A stretch of 46,206 bases of DNA from positions 1-46,206 of the forward strand of contig NZ_NFLH01000019.1 of the NCBI RefSeq assembly GCF_002160815.1, given 5' to 3'. Within the stretch, counting starts at the first letter, position 1. Each line of letters begins with the position of its first letter. A program made the translations under genes and the position numbers. Shown piece after piece: positions 37,441-45,844 of this stretch. The notes beneath the pieces were generated by a model, which saw only the letters and a list, made by a program, of their open reading frames with translations, had not been told where the DNA came from and searched no databases. Source of the stretch: Massilimicrobiota sp. An134 (GTDB lineage: Bacteria > Bacillota_I > Bacilli_A > Erysipelotrichales > Coprobacillaceae).

Positions 37441-38111
37441 GGTTTAACCTCAATCTTATATCCTAATCCCCTGACTGTCACCACTTTAAATCCAGGCAAA
37501 TGTCCTAAATTTTCACGAATACGTTTAATATGAACATCTACAGTACGATCAAATCCATCATAATCCATTCCCCAAATTTTTTCAATTAACTGTTCACGAG
37601 TAAAAATCTGATTAGGATTTTTCGCTAATTCAAAGGCCAATTCAAACTGTTTTAAAGGCAAATGAATTGTTTGATCTTTATATCTGATTTCATATTTATC
37701 ACCATCAAAAACCACATCATGTAAAGTCACAATATTCTGACTATTGATACTATATCTTTTTAAAATTGTTTTCACTCTTGCTAAAAGTTCATCAGGATCA
37801 AATGGTTTTGTCACGTAATCATCTATTCCTAATGAAAAACCTCTTAATTTATCTGCTGACTGTGATTTGGCAGTTAACATAATAACGGGAATGTCTTTCA
37901 TTTCCTTCATTTCCTCTACCAATTGAAATCCATCCATCACTGGCATCATAATATCAACAATTGCTAAATCAATATATTCATTTTCTAAAAGATGTAAAGC
38001 TTCCTCTCCACTAGCAGCCTGAACCACTGAGAATCCCTCTTTATCTAAATAAAAACGGATCAATTCTCTAATATGTTCTTCATCATCAACTATTAAAATC
38101 TTTGATTTCAT
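37437..38111 (-). CDS. OmpR/PhoB-family response regulator
   Basis: This is a 224-aa DNA-binding response regulator. The receiver has DDEE (9-12), phospho-acceptor Asp53 in IVDIMMPVMDG, Thr80 and Lys102 in TKPFDPDELL. The C-terminal winged helix has FELAFELAKNPNQIFTREQL and DRTVDVHIKRIRENLG, ending VRGLGYKIE. SD GAGGTGG precedes the ATG. It is coupled to the kinase gene by a 4-nt overlap and heads an apparent operon including smc, ftsY, ylxM and ffh. Targets are unknown. Confidence 0.95.
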   Translation of the reverse strand: MKSKILIVDDEEHIRELIRFYLDKEGFSVVQAASGEEALHLLENEYIDLAIVDIMMPVMDGFQLVEEMKEMKDIPVIMLTAKSQSADKLRGFSLGIDDYVTKPFDPDELLARVKTILKRYSINSQNIVTLHDVVFDGDKYEIRYKDQTIHLPLKQFELAFELAKNPNQIFTREQLIEKIWGMDYDGFDRTVDVHIKRIRENLGHLPGFKVVTVRGLGYKIEVKP

Positions 38112-38136
38112 AATCTTTCCACCTCAATTCATTTTG

Positions 38137-38153
38137 TAATTATATCATAATTA
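38137..38153 (-). promoter_or_regulatory. Extended -10 promoter with dyad, upstream of the response regulator
   Basis: On the minus strand TG-A-TATAAT (plus 38139-38147). The -10 lies in a 7-bp dyad, TAATTAT-ATC-ATAATTA (38137-38153). No good -35 is present, which fits a regulated promoter; in such AT-rich DNA the dyad may be chance. Confidence 0.5.
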
Positions 38154-38211
38154 TGCGTGAATTCCTATATTTATTGTTATTCCCTTATGAAATATACCAA
38201 ACTTTATTCCA

Positions 38212-38237
38212 TAATAAAAACAACACATCTGTGTTGT
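38212..38237 (-). terminator. Intrinsic terminator after the Sel1-repeat gene
   Basis: ACAACACA (38220-38227) and TGTGTTGT (38230-38237) pair over 8 bp, with a T-run on the minus strand (plus 38214-38219 A-rich). It starts 2 nt past the stop. Confidence 0.88.
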
Positions 38238-38239
38238 CC

Positions 38240-41200
38240 TTATTTTATCTTTTTAGGATGCAAAAATGACTTTCTTTTAATCACCTTCATTAAATCATTA
38301 GCACCCTCAATATGAGCATCCAGTGCTTTTTGACACCAGTATTTAGCATCTTTTAAAGAAACCTGTGTTCCTTGTCCATACGTATATGCTCTCGCAAGAT
38401 TGAGATAAGCGTGTCCATTATTAAGGTTGGCAGCTTTTAAAAATAATTCAAAAGCCTTTTTTAAATCTTTGCTGACGCCATCTCCTTCTTTATAACAAAC
38501 TGCCAGATTATTCATGGCCCCTGCATGTCCACAATCAACAGCCTGCTGATAATAGGTGATTGCTTTTTGTTTATCTTCAAACTCTTTACCAGCTTCAAAA
38601 TCATATAGCACAGCCAGATTATAAAGCGATGAAGCATGATTCATCTTGGCGGCATGTTGAAAATAATCAATCGCTTTTGAATAATCCTGTTGAACACCTT
38701 TTCCATCTTTATACATATTTCCAAGTGCATAATAAGCGCGTGGTGATTGCATATCAAGCGCCTTTTGATAATATTCTATAGCTTGATCATTAGATTGTTT
38801 CAATATGCCCCATTCATACATTCTCCCCATTTCGACATATCCATCTGCTATACCATTTTGACCAGCCAATTCATAATATTGTACAGCTTTTTCTATGTCC
38901 ACTTCAATTCCTAAGCCATCTTCATAGAAACGACCAACATGATACATAGCTCGAGCCCATTGATTTTTGGCTGCTTTTAAATATAATTCAAAAGCATGTG
39001 ATAAATCGACCTTTGTCCCTATACCATTTTCATAACATGAGGCTTCATTGCAAATGGCAGGCGAATAATTAAACTTTGCACTTTGATGATAAAGCTGTAA
39101 AGCTTTTTCTTCATCCTTTTGACATCCTAGTCCCAGTTCATACATGACACCCAAATTACATAAAGCTCTTGGATATCCTTTTTGAGCTGATAATTCATAA
39201 TAATATTTGGTCTGAGCAAAATCCTGCTCGACACCGATTCCATGTTCATAACAAAAAGCTAAATTACATTGACAGACTTCATCATTCAGTTGTGCACCTT
39301 GTTGATAATATTCAAAAGCTTTCGTTAAATCAACCGGCACTCCTCGACCTTCTTCATAAATAAGACCTAAGCCACATAAAGCACGTGGATTATTTTGTTT
39401 AGCAGCCTCCTGATAGTATTGAATAGCCTTAGACATATCCTGTTCTACACCTATACCATCTTCATAACAGTATCCTAAACGCCATTGGGCAACATCAAAT
39501 CCTAAATCAGCTGCCTGTTGATAACAGGAAATAGCCTGAGATAAATCTTTTTCAACACCAATACCGAGTTCATAACAGCAACCTAAATTTGTTAAACCAC
39601 GCAAGTTTCCAGATTCCGCCGATTTTTGATAACACTCTACAGCCTGTTGTTCATCTTTTTGACAGCCAATCCCGTTTTCATAATAGTAGCCTAAAGTACA
39701 CAAAGCGGCTCCATCATGTAAATTAGCTGCCTGTTGATAATAATCAAATGATTTTTCTAAATCAACATCAACGCCTAATCCTTCATCATAGAAATAACCT
39801 AAACAACAAAGTGCACGAGGATATTGATATTGAGCAGCCTGCTCATACCATTTTCTAGCTTCCTGATAATCAGGTTGACCGTCAACGCCCTGTTCATATA
39901 AATAAGCCAAGTTACACATAGCTCTTAAATGTCCTTGTTTTGCAGCTAACAAATAAAAGGTTTTGGCTTTTTGTAAATCAGGTTCTACCCCAATTCCCAC
40001 TTCATAGCAATATCCTAAATTACATTGCGCCACATCATAACCTAAATCAGCAGCTTGTTGATAAATCTCTATAGCCTTTGACAAATCCTGCTCAGTTCCA
40101 ATACCAGCTTCATAACAATAACCCCAGTTTGTCATACCATGTAAATGACCTGCCTTGGCAGATTGACGATAATATTCAAAAGCTTTGGCTGTATCTTTTT
40201 TTGTTCCTACGCCCATTTCATAGTAGTATCCTAAAGTACACATCGCTTGAGCATCTTGATCATTGGCAGCTTTTTGAATATATTCAAATGCCAGTTTTTC
40301 ATTTTTTTCTATACCTATTCCTTTTTCCAGATAATAGGCATACTTATTGATAGCTGGATAATAGCCATAATCCGCACTACGCTTAAGATAATCCAAAGCT
40401 AATGCAGGATGTTCATCTTCAATCATATGTCCATAAGCCATCATAGCACGAGGATATCCCATATTCGCACTAAGTAAATACAGTTCTTTTGCTTTTTTTA
40501 AGTCAACAGGAGTTCCAATTCCCATTTCATAGCAATATGCCAGATAACAATGAGCAGGTGCATAATTTTGTGACGAAGCCTGCTGATACCAATACACAGC
40601 CTGTTCACTATCCTGTTTAACACCTTCACCAACTTCATAGGCAAAACCAACTTGAACCTGTGCAACAGGCAGACCATCTTTGGCACCATCCAAATACCAT
40701 AAAAAAGCTTTTTCAAGATCTTTAGCGACACCTATACCATATTCATAACAATATCCAATGCTATATTTAGCTTGTGTATATCCTAAATCTACTGCCTGTT
40801 TATAATAAGTCATAGCTTTCATTTCATCTTTGAGCGTTCCATAACCAAAGCAATAGCATTCTCCTAAATAATAAACAGCTCGAGGATATTGATCTTGGGC
40901 AGACTTTTCAAAATATTCAAAAGCCTGCTGTAAGTTGCTTTGACAGCCTATCCCCTTTAAACAGCAATAAGCATAATTACAGGCTGCCAGACTATCACCT
41001 AAATCAGCAGCCTGCTGATAAAAAGCAACTGCCTGTTCCTTATTGACTTTTGTTCCTAACCCCACTTCATTCATATATCCAAGTGAACAAATAGCTTTGG
41101 CATGTGAATGATAAGCTGCTTTTTCAAACAATTGATAAGCACGATATTCATCCTGAACTCTATCCTGTCCATTCATATATTGTAGACCTAATTGAAACAA

Positions 41201-41560
41201 TTCATTGGTAGATAAAAGCTGATCGTTATCTTCCTCTAGTGAATATCTAGATAACAAACAGATATCAACACCTTTGACTTCAGATCCATCTTCAATATAA
41301 TAATGTTCTTCTTCTAAATAAGGTGAATGTGTTAAATCAGGAAAATCCAAGATGTCATATTTATTCATCAATTCATAAACTTCATTTTCCACATCTTCTT
41401 CTAAGCAAAATAAAGTTTTCACTTTCATTAAAGCATCATTGCCATAATCATCTTTCAAATAGACCCATGCCATATCTGTATAAGTGATGGCAATAAAATC
41501 TATTTTCCATTTCCCAAATAGAGGTTCATACATTTTTAAACGTTGAAATAATTCACCCAT
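38240..41560 (-). CDS. Large Sel1-repeat (SEL1-like) protein, 27 repeats
   Basis: This is a 1106-aa cytoplasmic protein with no signal peptide or TM segment. Residues 1-118 form a non-repeat domain I do not recognise. From about 119 to 1086 there are 27 tandem Sel1-like repeats, mostly 36 residues (consensus A-x2-x-LGYCYE-x-GIGV-x2-D-x2-KA-x2-YYQQAA-x4-x-R); repeat 8 has 31 residues, repeat 23 has 35 and repeat 25 has 37. A basic 20-residue tail ends the chain. Sel1 repeats form alpha-solenoid scaffolds that bind other proteins. The SD GGAGGAAG precedes the ATG. It lies 11 nt after the membrane-protein gene, so the two are probably co-transcribed. The partner is unknown. Confidence 0.93.
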   Translation of the reverse strand: MGELFQRLKMYEPLFGKWKIDFIAITYTDMAWVYLKDDYGNDALMKVKTLFCLEEDVENEVYELMNKYDILDFPDLTHSPYLEEEHYYIEDGSEVKGVDICLLSRYSLEEDNDQLLSTNELFQLGLQYMNGQDRVQDEYRAYQLFEKAAYHSHAKAICSLGYMNEVGLGTKVNKEQAVAFYQQAADLGDSLAACNYAYCCLKGIGCQSNLQQAFEYFEKSAQDQYPRAVYYLGECYCFGYGTLKDEMKAMTYYKQAVDLGYTQAKYSIGYCYEYGIGVAKDLEKAFLWYLDGAKDGLPVAQVQVGFAYEVGEGVKQDSEQAVYWYQQASSQNYAPAHCYLAYCYEMGIGTPVDLKKAKELYLLSANMGYPRAMMAYGHMIEDEHPALALDYLKRSADYGYYPAINKYAYYLEKGIGIEKNEKLAFEYIQKAANDQDAQAMCTLGYYYEMGVGTKKDTAKAFEYYRQSAKAGHLHGMTNWGYCYEAGIGTEQDLSKAIEIYQQAADLGYDVAQCNLGYCYEVGIGVEPDLQKAKTFYLLAAKQGHLRAMCNLAYLYEQGVDGQPDYQEARKWYEQAAQYQYPRALCCLGYFYDEGLGVDVDLEKSFDYYQQAANLHDGAALCTLGYYYENGIGCQKDEQQAVECYQKSAESGNLRGLTNLGCCYELGIGVEKDLSQAISCYQQAADLGFDVAQWRLGYCYEDGIGVEQDMSKAIQYYQEAAKQNNPRALCGLGLIYEEGRGVPVDLTKAFEYYQQGAQLNDEVCQCNLAFCYEHGIGVEQDFAQTKYYYELSAQKGYPRALCNLGVMYELGLGCQKDEEKALQLYHQSAKFNYSPAICNEASCYENGIGTKVDLSHAFELYLKAAKNQWARAMYHVGRFYEDGLGIEVDIEKAVQYYELAGQNGIADGYVEMGRMYEWGILKQSNDQAIEYYQKALDMQSPRAYYALGNMYKDGKGVQQDYSKAIDYFQHAAKMNHASSLYNLAVLYDFEAGKEFEDKQKAITYYQQAVDCGHAGAMNNLAVCYKEGDGVSKDLKKAFELFLKAANLNNGHAYLNLARAYTYGQGTQVSLKDAKYWCQKALDAHIEGANDLMKVIKRKSFLHPKKIK
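39383..40246 (-). repeat. Higher-order duplication within the Sel1 array
   Basis: Sel1 repeats 10-12 (residues 439-546, bases 39923-40246) match repeats 15-17 (619-726, bases 39383-39706) better than their neighbours do. For example, NWGYCYEAGIG and NLGCCYELGIG are both followed by DLS and by QQAADLGYDV or QQAADLGFDV. The offset is five repeats (180 residues, 540 bases), suggesting a block duplication during growth of the array. Confidence 0.65.
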
Positions 41561-41571
41561 AATCTTCCTCC

Positions 41572-43227
41572 TTATTGAATCGTAATTGAAGAAACAGTTT
41601 GTGAAGTCGATTCATCATTGACATATTCAATCGTCACTGTATCACCCGCTTTGACAAAAGGCAACTGAGCATTTAATGAAATAGGTGCAATAAAGACTTG
41701 ATTCGAATCTTGAAGCTGGAAATAATATTGTGAATTTCCATTAACAACAACTTCATGAATATCACTGACAACAGCTGTTAATTTTTCTGTATCATAATCA
41801 ACATTTGTTTTACCATTATCTTTCAACAATGCATAATATTCTTTTTCTGCTTCGGCAACGCTATCACCAACTGAAACAATCTGATAATTTTCAACACTGA
41901 CAAACGCATATTTTTTAACAAGACCTGCACTATCTTTTAAAGACATAAAATATGTTGGTTCTCCTCCAGCATTAATCAAAATAGGGAATGTTGCCGTATA
42001 TTTTAAATCTGTAACTTTTCCTTCAGCAGAAGACATTGCTGAAAATTCTTCTGCTCCACTAATCGCATAATATTTGGCTTCTTTCGTACGCATATTAATC
42101 AATGCAAATCCTACATTGGAAGCATCATTAGATACTGATGTTAAACCTGTATATAAATAAACATCATCATTTAAAGCTATATAATTATATCCGTCTGTTG
42201 GTTTTAAAACACCTTTTTGAGAGAAAATCGTATTAAAGAAACCGTGTGTATATTTTCCCCAGTTATTAAGCTGTTCTATTAACAATTCAGAAGGATAAAC
42301 ACGATCAATCCATGTTGGAACATCTTGAATATCATAATATTGACAGTCACCACTCACAGCATCAACTAACACTGCACCTGTGATATCTTTACCACCAAAT
42401 AAACCAATTTTATAAGTATAAGTCGGTGCTACCCAATATGGATGTCCATCATCATCAATTTCAAATGAAGGTGTTTCAAACATTTTAGTTGGATAGTGAA
42501 CACGTAAATGACGATCAATATTTCTAAAGAATAAATCAGAATGTGAGTATTTCATTCCTTCATCTAAACGAACAACTTCACTTTCCTGTGTCACCATATC
42601 TACGCGAATATAGGCAGGTAATCCCTCACGATGATTCGTAAACCATTTAATCAAATCACTATATGATAATGTTGTGACTCTGTAAGGTTTATCCTGATAA
42701 TTGATTTGAACATAATCATTATCAACTTCAAATTGTGAAACGTAATCGACAATTTCACCCATTTTACGATCTCCTAAACGTTCAGCACTCTCTTTATCAA
42801 CAACAGGAATTGACTGATAATTCACTTTAGGATTATCTTTATAGAAATCAGCATTTTTATCAACATCTAATTGTTTTTGATAACTTGATGCAAAAAAGAT
42901 AGGTGAACTGATTAATTGTCCAGCAAAGACATAAACTAGCAATAACGCAATCACTACACTAAGTATCTTATTTACTTTATCAAATGAAGCCTGAAATAAA
43001 CTTCTTAATGCTATAAAAATAACAAGCAGAATACTGAAAAAGAAAACAAAATCAGGCGATCTCAAATTAATAGGAATCAAAACAAAGTATTCAACAATCA
43101 AAAAAACAATCAAAACAATGACCAATGCCTTTATTGTCCCGCCTTTTTGGGGCTGACGTTGTTGAAAAAATTGACGTTGCCTATTTTCTGTCATTCTTGT
43201 AAAAAACTTTTCAAATATATTTTCCAT
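41572..43227 (-). CDS. Membrane protein with three TM helices and large unassigned outer domain
   Basis: I do not recognise this 551-aa protein with confidence. Residues 1-30 are polar and rich in Gln/Arg. Three TM helices follow at about 33-54, 60-79 and 88-107. Residues 110-551 form a soluble part, probably outside the cell given the positive N-terminus and three crossings. It contains beta-rich stretches (GHPYWVAPTYTYKIGLFGG, GAVLVDAVSGDCQYYDI, VGFALINMRTKEAKYYAI) and an OB-like C-terminal segment from about 490 (VVVNGNSQYYFQLQDSNQVF). Only one Cys is in the outer part and no enzyme motif is evident. AAAGGAG lies before the ATG. It overlaps the DHH gene by 17 nt and precedes the Sel1 gene. 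Confidence 0.8.
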   Translation of the reverse strand: MENIFEKFFTRMTENRQRQFFQQRQPQKGGTIKALVIVLIVFLIVEYFVLIPINLRSPDFVFFFSILLVIFIALRSLFQASFDKVNKILSVVIALLLVYVFAGQLISSPIFFASSYQKQLDVDKNADFYKDNPKVNYQSIPVVDKESAERLGDRKMGEIVDYVSQFEVDNDYVQINYQDKPYRVTTLSYSDLIKWFTNHREGLPAYIRVDMVTQESEVVRLDEGMKYSHSDLFFRNIDRHLRVHYPTKMFETPSFEIDDDGHPYWVAPTYTYKIGLFGGKDITGAVLVDAVSGDCQYYDIQDVPTWIDRVYPSELLIEQLNNWGKYTHGFFNTIFSQKGVLKPTDGYNYIALNDDVYLYTGLTSVSNDASNVGFALINMRTKEAKYYAISGAEEFSAMSSAEGKVTDLKYTATFPILINAGGEPTYFMSLKDSAGLVKKYAFVSVENYQIVSVGDSVAEAEKEYYALLKDNGKTNVDYDTEKLTAVVSDIHEVVVNGNSQYYFQLQDSNQVFIAPISLNAQLPFVKAGDTVTIEYVNDESTSQTVSSITIQ

Positions 43228-44143
43228 TGATTTTCTCCTTTAATTTTTCAATAAGTTCTTCCAATTCATCTAATGATTGAAGGGTTGCTCCAGCAGCATA
43301 AGCATGTCCACCACCATGGAAAAGCGCTGCCACTTCATTAACAGGAATACCACGACTTCTGATACTTACACGATAGTTGTTGTCTTTTTTATTTTGAGTC
43401 ACAGCCATCCATACAGCATACTCTTCAAAATTAGCTAACACATTAACATAAGAAGATCCTTGTTCTCGACTCATCTGTAATGCTTTTAAATTTTCATCAC
43501 TCAAATAATACCATGCTATATGACCATCTTCCTGATAATGATTATAAATAAATTTTGTAATTTCTAAATCCTGTTTTGTACGCATATAAAGCTTCTGATA
43601 TAATTTTTCAATATCAATTCCCATATCCAATAGATAAGAAGCTGCTTCAAAAGTTTTTTGAGATGTCGAATGATATAAAAAGCGATTGCTATCTCCAATA
43701 ATTCCTAAATACAAAGCATTGGCAGCTTCTAATGGGATTTGAGCTTTCCCACGTTTCATTAATAAAGTCACAATTTCACTACATGAAGATGCTTTTTCAT
43801 CTTCAATATTAATATCACCATATGAATCAACAACTATATGATGATCAATCTTTAGTATCTGATCACACACAGATATATCCCCATCAATACGTTCACGATT
43901 GGCTGTATCTAAAACAATTCCTAAAGTATAACCTTTTTTGATTTCACCCATTTCAAAAGAAGGATAATACTTTAATAAATCACTGTTCATTTCACCAGCT
44001 AAAACAATATTTTTTTGTGGATAGATTGATTTTAATGTCCAATACATTCCCAGTTGTGAACCAAATGCATCTAAATCAGGATTCACATGTCTATATATAA
44101 TAACCTGATCAAACTCTTTTCTAATTCTTAATATTTTATCCAT
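43211..44143 (-). CDS. DHH-family phosphoesterase, NrnA-like
   Basis: This DHH/DHHA1 phosphoesterase has 310 aa. NrnA-type members degrade short oligoribonucleotides (nanoRNA, pApA) and pAp using Mn. Motifs are HVNPDLDAFGS (motif I, with Leu between the two Asp), LDTANRERID (motif II), KIDHHIVVDSYGDIN (DHH motif), GDSNRFLYHST and the C-terminal DHHA1 signature FHGGGHAYAAGA. Whether it acts on nanoRNA, pApA or c-di-AMP products cannot be told from sequence; it is shorter than GdpP and lacks TM, PAS and GGDEF parts. SD AAAGGTGA precedes the ATG. It is the first gene of the three-gene operon. Confidence 0.88.
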   Translation of the reverse strand: MDKILRIRKEFDQVIIYRHVNPDLDAFGSQLGMYWTLKSIYPQKNIVLAGEMNSDLLKYYPSFEMGEIKKGYTLGIVLDTANRERIDGDISVCDQILKIDHHIVVDSYGDINIEDEKASSCSEIVTLLMKRGKAQIPLEAANALYLGIIGDSNRFLYHSTSQKTFEAASYLLDMGIDIEKLYQKLYMRTKQDLEITKFIYNHYQEDGHIAWYYLSDENLKALQMSREQGSSYVNVLANFEEYAVWMAVTQNKKDNNYRVSIRSRGIPVNEVAALFHGGGHAYAAGATLQSLDELEELIEKLKEKINGKYI

Positions 44144-44164
44144 TTCTCATCACCTTTGTTTATC

Positions 44165-44193
44165 ATAATACCATATTATCACATAAATATGAA
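44165..44193 (-). promoter_or_regulatory. Probable promoter of the DHH / membrane protein / Sel1 operon
   Basis: On the minus strand TTCATA (plus 44188-44193), a 17-nt spacer and TATTAT (plus 44165-44170), about 22 nt before the start. An overlapping alternative, TG-T-GATAAT, is nearby. Confidence 0.45.
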
Positions 44194-44232
44194 CTTATAA
44201 AAGATTTATTCTTCTATATCAAAATAACCATA

Positions 44233-44258
44233 ATAAAAAAGAGTTGATCATTCAACTC
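44233..44258 (-). terminator. Intrinsic terminator of ackA
   Basis: GAGTTGA (44241-44247) and TCAACTC (44252-44258) pair around TCAT; six T's follow on the minus strand (plus 44235-44240). It lies 2 nt past the ackA stop. Confidence 0.92.
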
Positions 44259-44260
44259 TC

Positions 44261-45457
44261 TTATAGCCCTAATAATCTGACTGTATCTCTTGCAATCATA
44301 ACTTCTTCATTTGTTGGAATAACCATAACTTTAATTTGTGAGAACTGATGAGAAATCACTCTATTTTCATCACTTCTCACAGCATTTAGTTTTTCATCCA
44401 AGAAGACACCAAAAGCTTTTGAAACATCATCAATAATCAAACGTCTTAAATAAGCTGCATTTTCACCTACACCAGCTGTAAAGGCAATCGCATCGCATCC
44501 ACCAAGTTCAGCATAATAAGCTCCAATATATTTAGAAACAATTCTTGCATACAATAAACTTGTTAATAATGCTCTATCATCACCTTCTTTAAATAAAGCA
44601 TTTTCAATATCACGAGAATCTGATGAAATTCCTGAAATACCAAGCATACCAGATTTCTTATTATAAATTTCTAAGACTTCATCTGGTGTTTTATTTAATT
44701 TCTTGCATAAATAAGGCATAATAGATGGATCAACATCTCCACAACGTGTTCCCATCATAACTCCTGCAAGTGGTGTGAATCCCATAGATGTATCAATACA
44801 TTTTCCATTTAATACTGCTGAAATACTTGCACCATTACCTAAATGACAAACAATAACACGTGATTCAGTTGGATTTCCTAACATATCAATCACTTGTTCA
44901 GAAACATATTTATGGCTTGTTCCATGTGCTCCATAACGTCTCACTTTTAAATCTGTGTAATATTCTAATGGTAATGGATATAAATATCTTTCTTTATCTA
45001 AACTTTGATGAAAAGCTGTATCAAAAGTAAAGACATGCTGTACATTAGGTAATTCTGCTTTAAATGCACGATATCCAATTAGATGTGCTGGATTATGTAA
45101 AGGCGCTAATTCACAAAGTTCTTCAACCTTTGCGACAACATCATCATCAACAACAGCACTATCACTAAAATATTCTCCACCATGAACAATACGATGTCCA
45201 ACAGCATCTATTTCTTTTAATTCTGTCACGACTCCTTCATCAACCAATGCTTTTAAAAGCATTTCTACAGCGACCTGATGATCAGGAATCGGACATGTCG
45301 TTGTCTTTTTTTCTCCATTATATTTTATTGTAAAAATACCATCATCCATCCCAATTCTTTCTACAATTCCTGATGTAATGACTGTTTCTTCAGGCATTTC
45401 AAATAATTGAAATTTTAAAGATGAACTTCCTGCATTGACTGCCATAATTTTTGTCAT
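44261..45457 (-). CDS. ackA: Acetate kinase
   Basis: AckA converts acetyl phosphate and ADP to acetate and ATP in overflow metabolism. It has 398 aa in the ASKHA fold: VNAGSSSLKFQLFE (1-15 region), VGHRIVHGGEYF, YGAHGTSHKYVSE, CHLGNGASISAV, DTSMGFTPLAGVMMGTRCGD, and FTAGVGENAAYLR. The start at 45457 (MTKIMAVNAG) has GGAGG 9-10 nt upstream; the upstream ATG at 45481 has no SD. It is a single-gene unit with its own promoter, a cre-like site upstream and a terminator, so CcpA control is likely. pta is not in the window. Confidence 0.98.
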   Translation of the reverse strand: MTKIMAVNAGSSSLKFQLFEMPEETVITSGIVERIGMDDGIFTIKYNGEKKTTTCPIPDHQVAVEMLLKALVDEGVVTELKEIDAVGHRIVHGGEYFSDSAVVDDDVVAKVEELCELAPLHNPAHLIGYRAFKAELPNVQHVFTFDTAFHQSLDKERYLYPLPLEYYTDLKVRRYGAHGTSHKYVSEQVIDMLGNPTESRVIVCHLGNGASISAVLNGKCIDTSMGFTPLAGVMMGTRCGDVDPSIMPYLCKKLNKTPDEVLEIYNKKSGMLGISGISSDSRDIENALFKEGDDRALLTSLLYARIVSKYIGAYYAELGGCDAIAFTAGVGENAAYLRRLIIDDVSKAFGVFLDEKLNAVRSDENRVISHQFSQIKVMVIPTNEEVMIARDTVRLLGL

Positions 45458-45492
45458 ATTTTTATTCCTCCTACAATACATAACATATATTT

Positions 45493-45521
45493 ATTGTACA
45501 TAAATTGTAGAATAAACTCAA
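45493..45521 (-). promoter_or_regulatory. Sigma-A promoter for ackA
   Basis: On the minus strand TTGAGT (plus 45516-45521), a 17-nt spacer and TACAAT (plus 45493-45498), about 36 nt before the ATG. Confidence 0.72.
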
Positions 45522-45529
45522 CAAAAATT

Positions 45530-45543
45530 TGAAAGCGAATACA
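45530..45543. promoter_or_regulatory. cre-like (CcpA) site upstream of the ackA promoter
   Basis: TGAAAGCGAATACA matches the cre consensus TGWAANCGNTNWCA at all fixed positions except one. Its centre lies about 15 bp upstream of the -35 box (near -50 from the expected start), the kind of position from which CcpA activates ackA in B. subtilis. Confidence 0.6.
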
Positions 45544-45559
45544 CTTTTTATCAAAAATG

Positions 45560-45594
45560 AAAAAACCCTACTCATAATAAAGATTATGACTAGG
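45560..45594 (-). terminator. Intrinsic terminator of the SASP gene
   Basis: CCTA (45567-45570) and TCATAAT (45572-45578) pair with ATTATGA (45583-45589) and TAGG (45591-45594), with one C-C mismatch and loop AAAG. Six T's follow on the minus strand. Confidence 0.88.
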
Positions 45595-45609
45595 ATTTTT
45601 TATAATAGC

Positions 45610-45822
45610 TTAACGATTTTGAGATTGTCTACCTGCCATCTGATTTTGTCCCATTTCAACTAATCTCTTAGTGATTTCACCACCAACAGATCCGTTAGCA
45701 CGAGATGTTGCATCAGGTCCAAGATTAACACCAAATTCATTAGCGATTTCGTATTTCATTTGATCAATTGCATTTTGAGCACCAGGAACAACTAATCTAT
45801 TTTTTGAATTTTTTGAGTTCAT
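45610..45822 (-). CDS. Alpha/beta-type small acid-soluble spore protein
   Basis: This 70-aa SASP would coat and protect DNA in dormant spores and be degraded by the GPR protease in germination. The core is clear: [17 protein letters not shown], with the GPR cleavage region around YEIANEFG, then [23 protein letters not shown]. The start at 45822 (MNSKNSK) has AGGAGGTGA 5-7 nt upstream; an in-frame ATG at 45843 lies before the SD. A sigma-G-like promoter is just upstream and a terminator follows. It is the only clear sporulation gene in the window and shows the lineage forms or formed spores. Confidence 0.95.
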   Translation of the reverse strand: MNSKNSKNRLVVPGAQNAIDQMKYEIANEFGVNLGPDATSRANGSVGGEITKRLVEMGQNQMAGRQSQNR

Positions 45823-45844
45823 TGCTTTCACCTCCTGACACAAT

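Noticed and set aside
38240..41560. Regularly spaced DNA repeats suggestive of CRISPR
   Set aside because: The period is 108 bases in frame and divergent; it encodes Sel1 protein repeats. No CRISPR array or cas gene is present.
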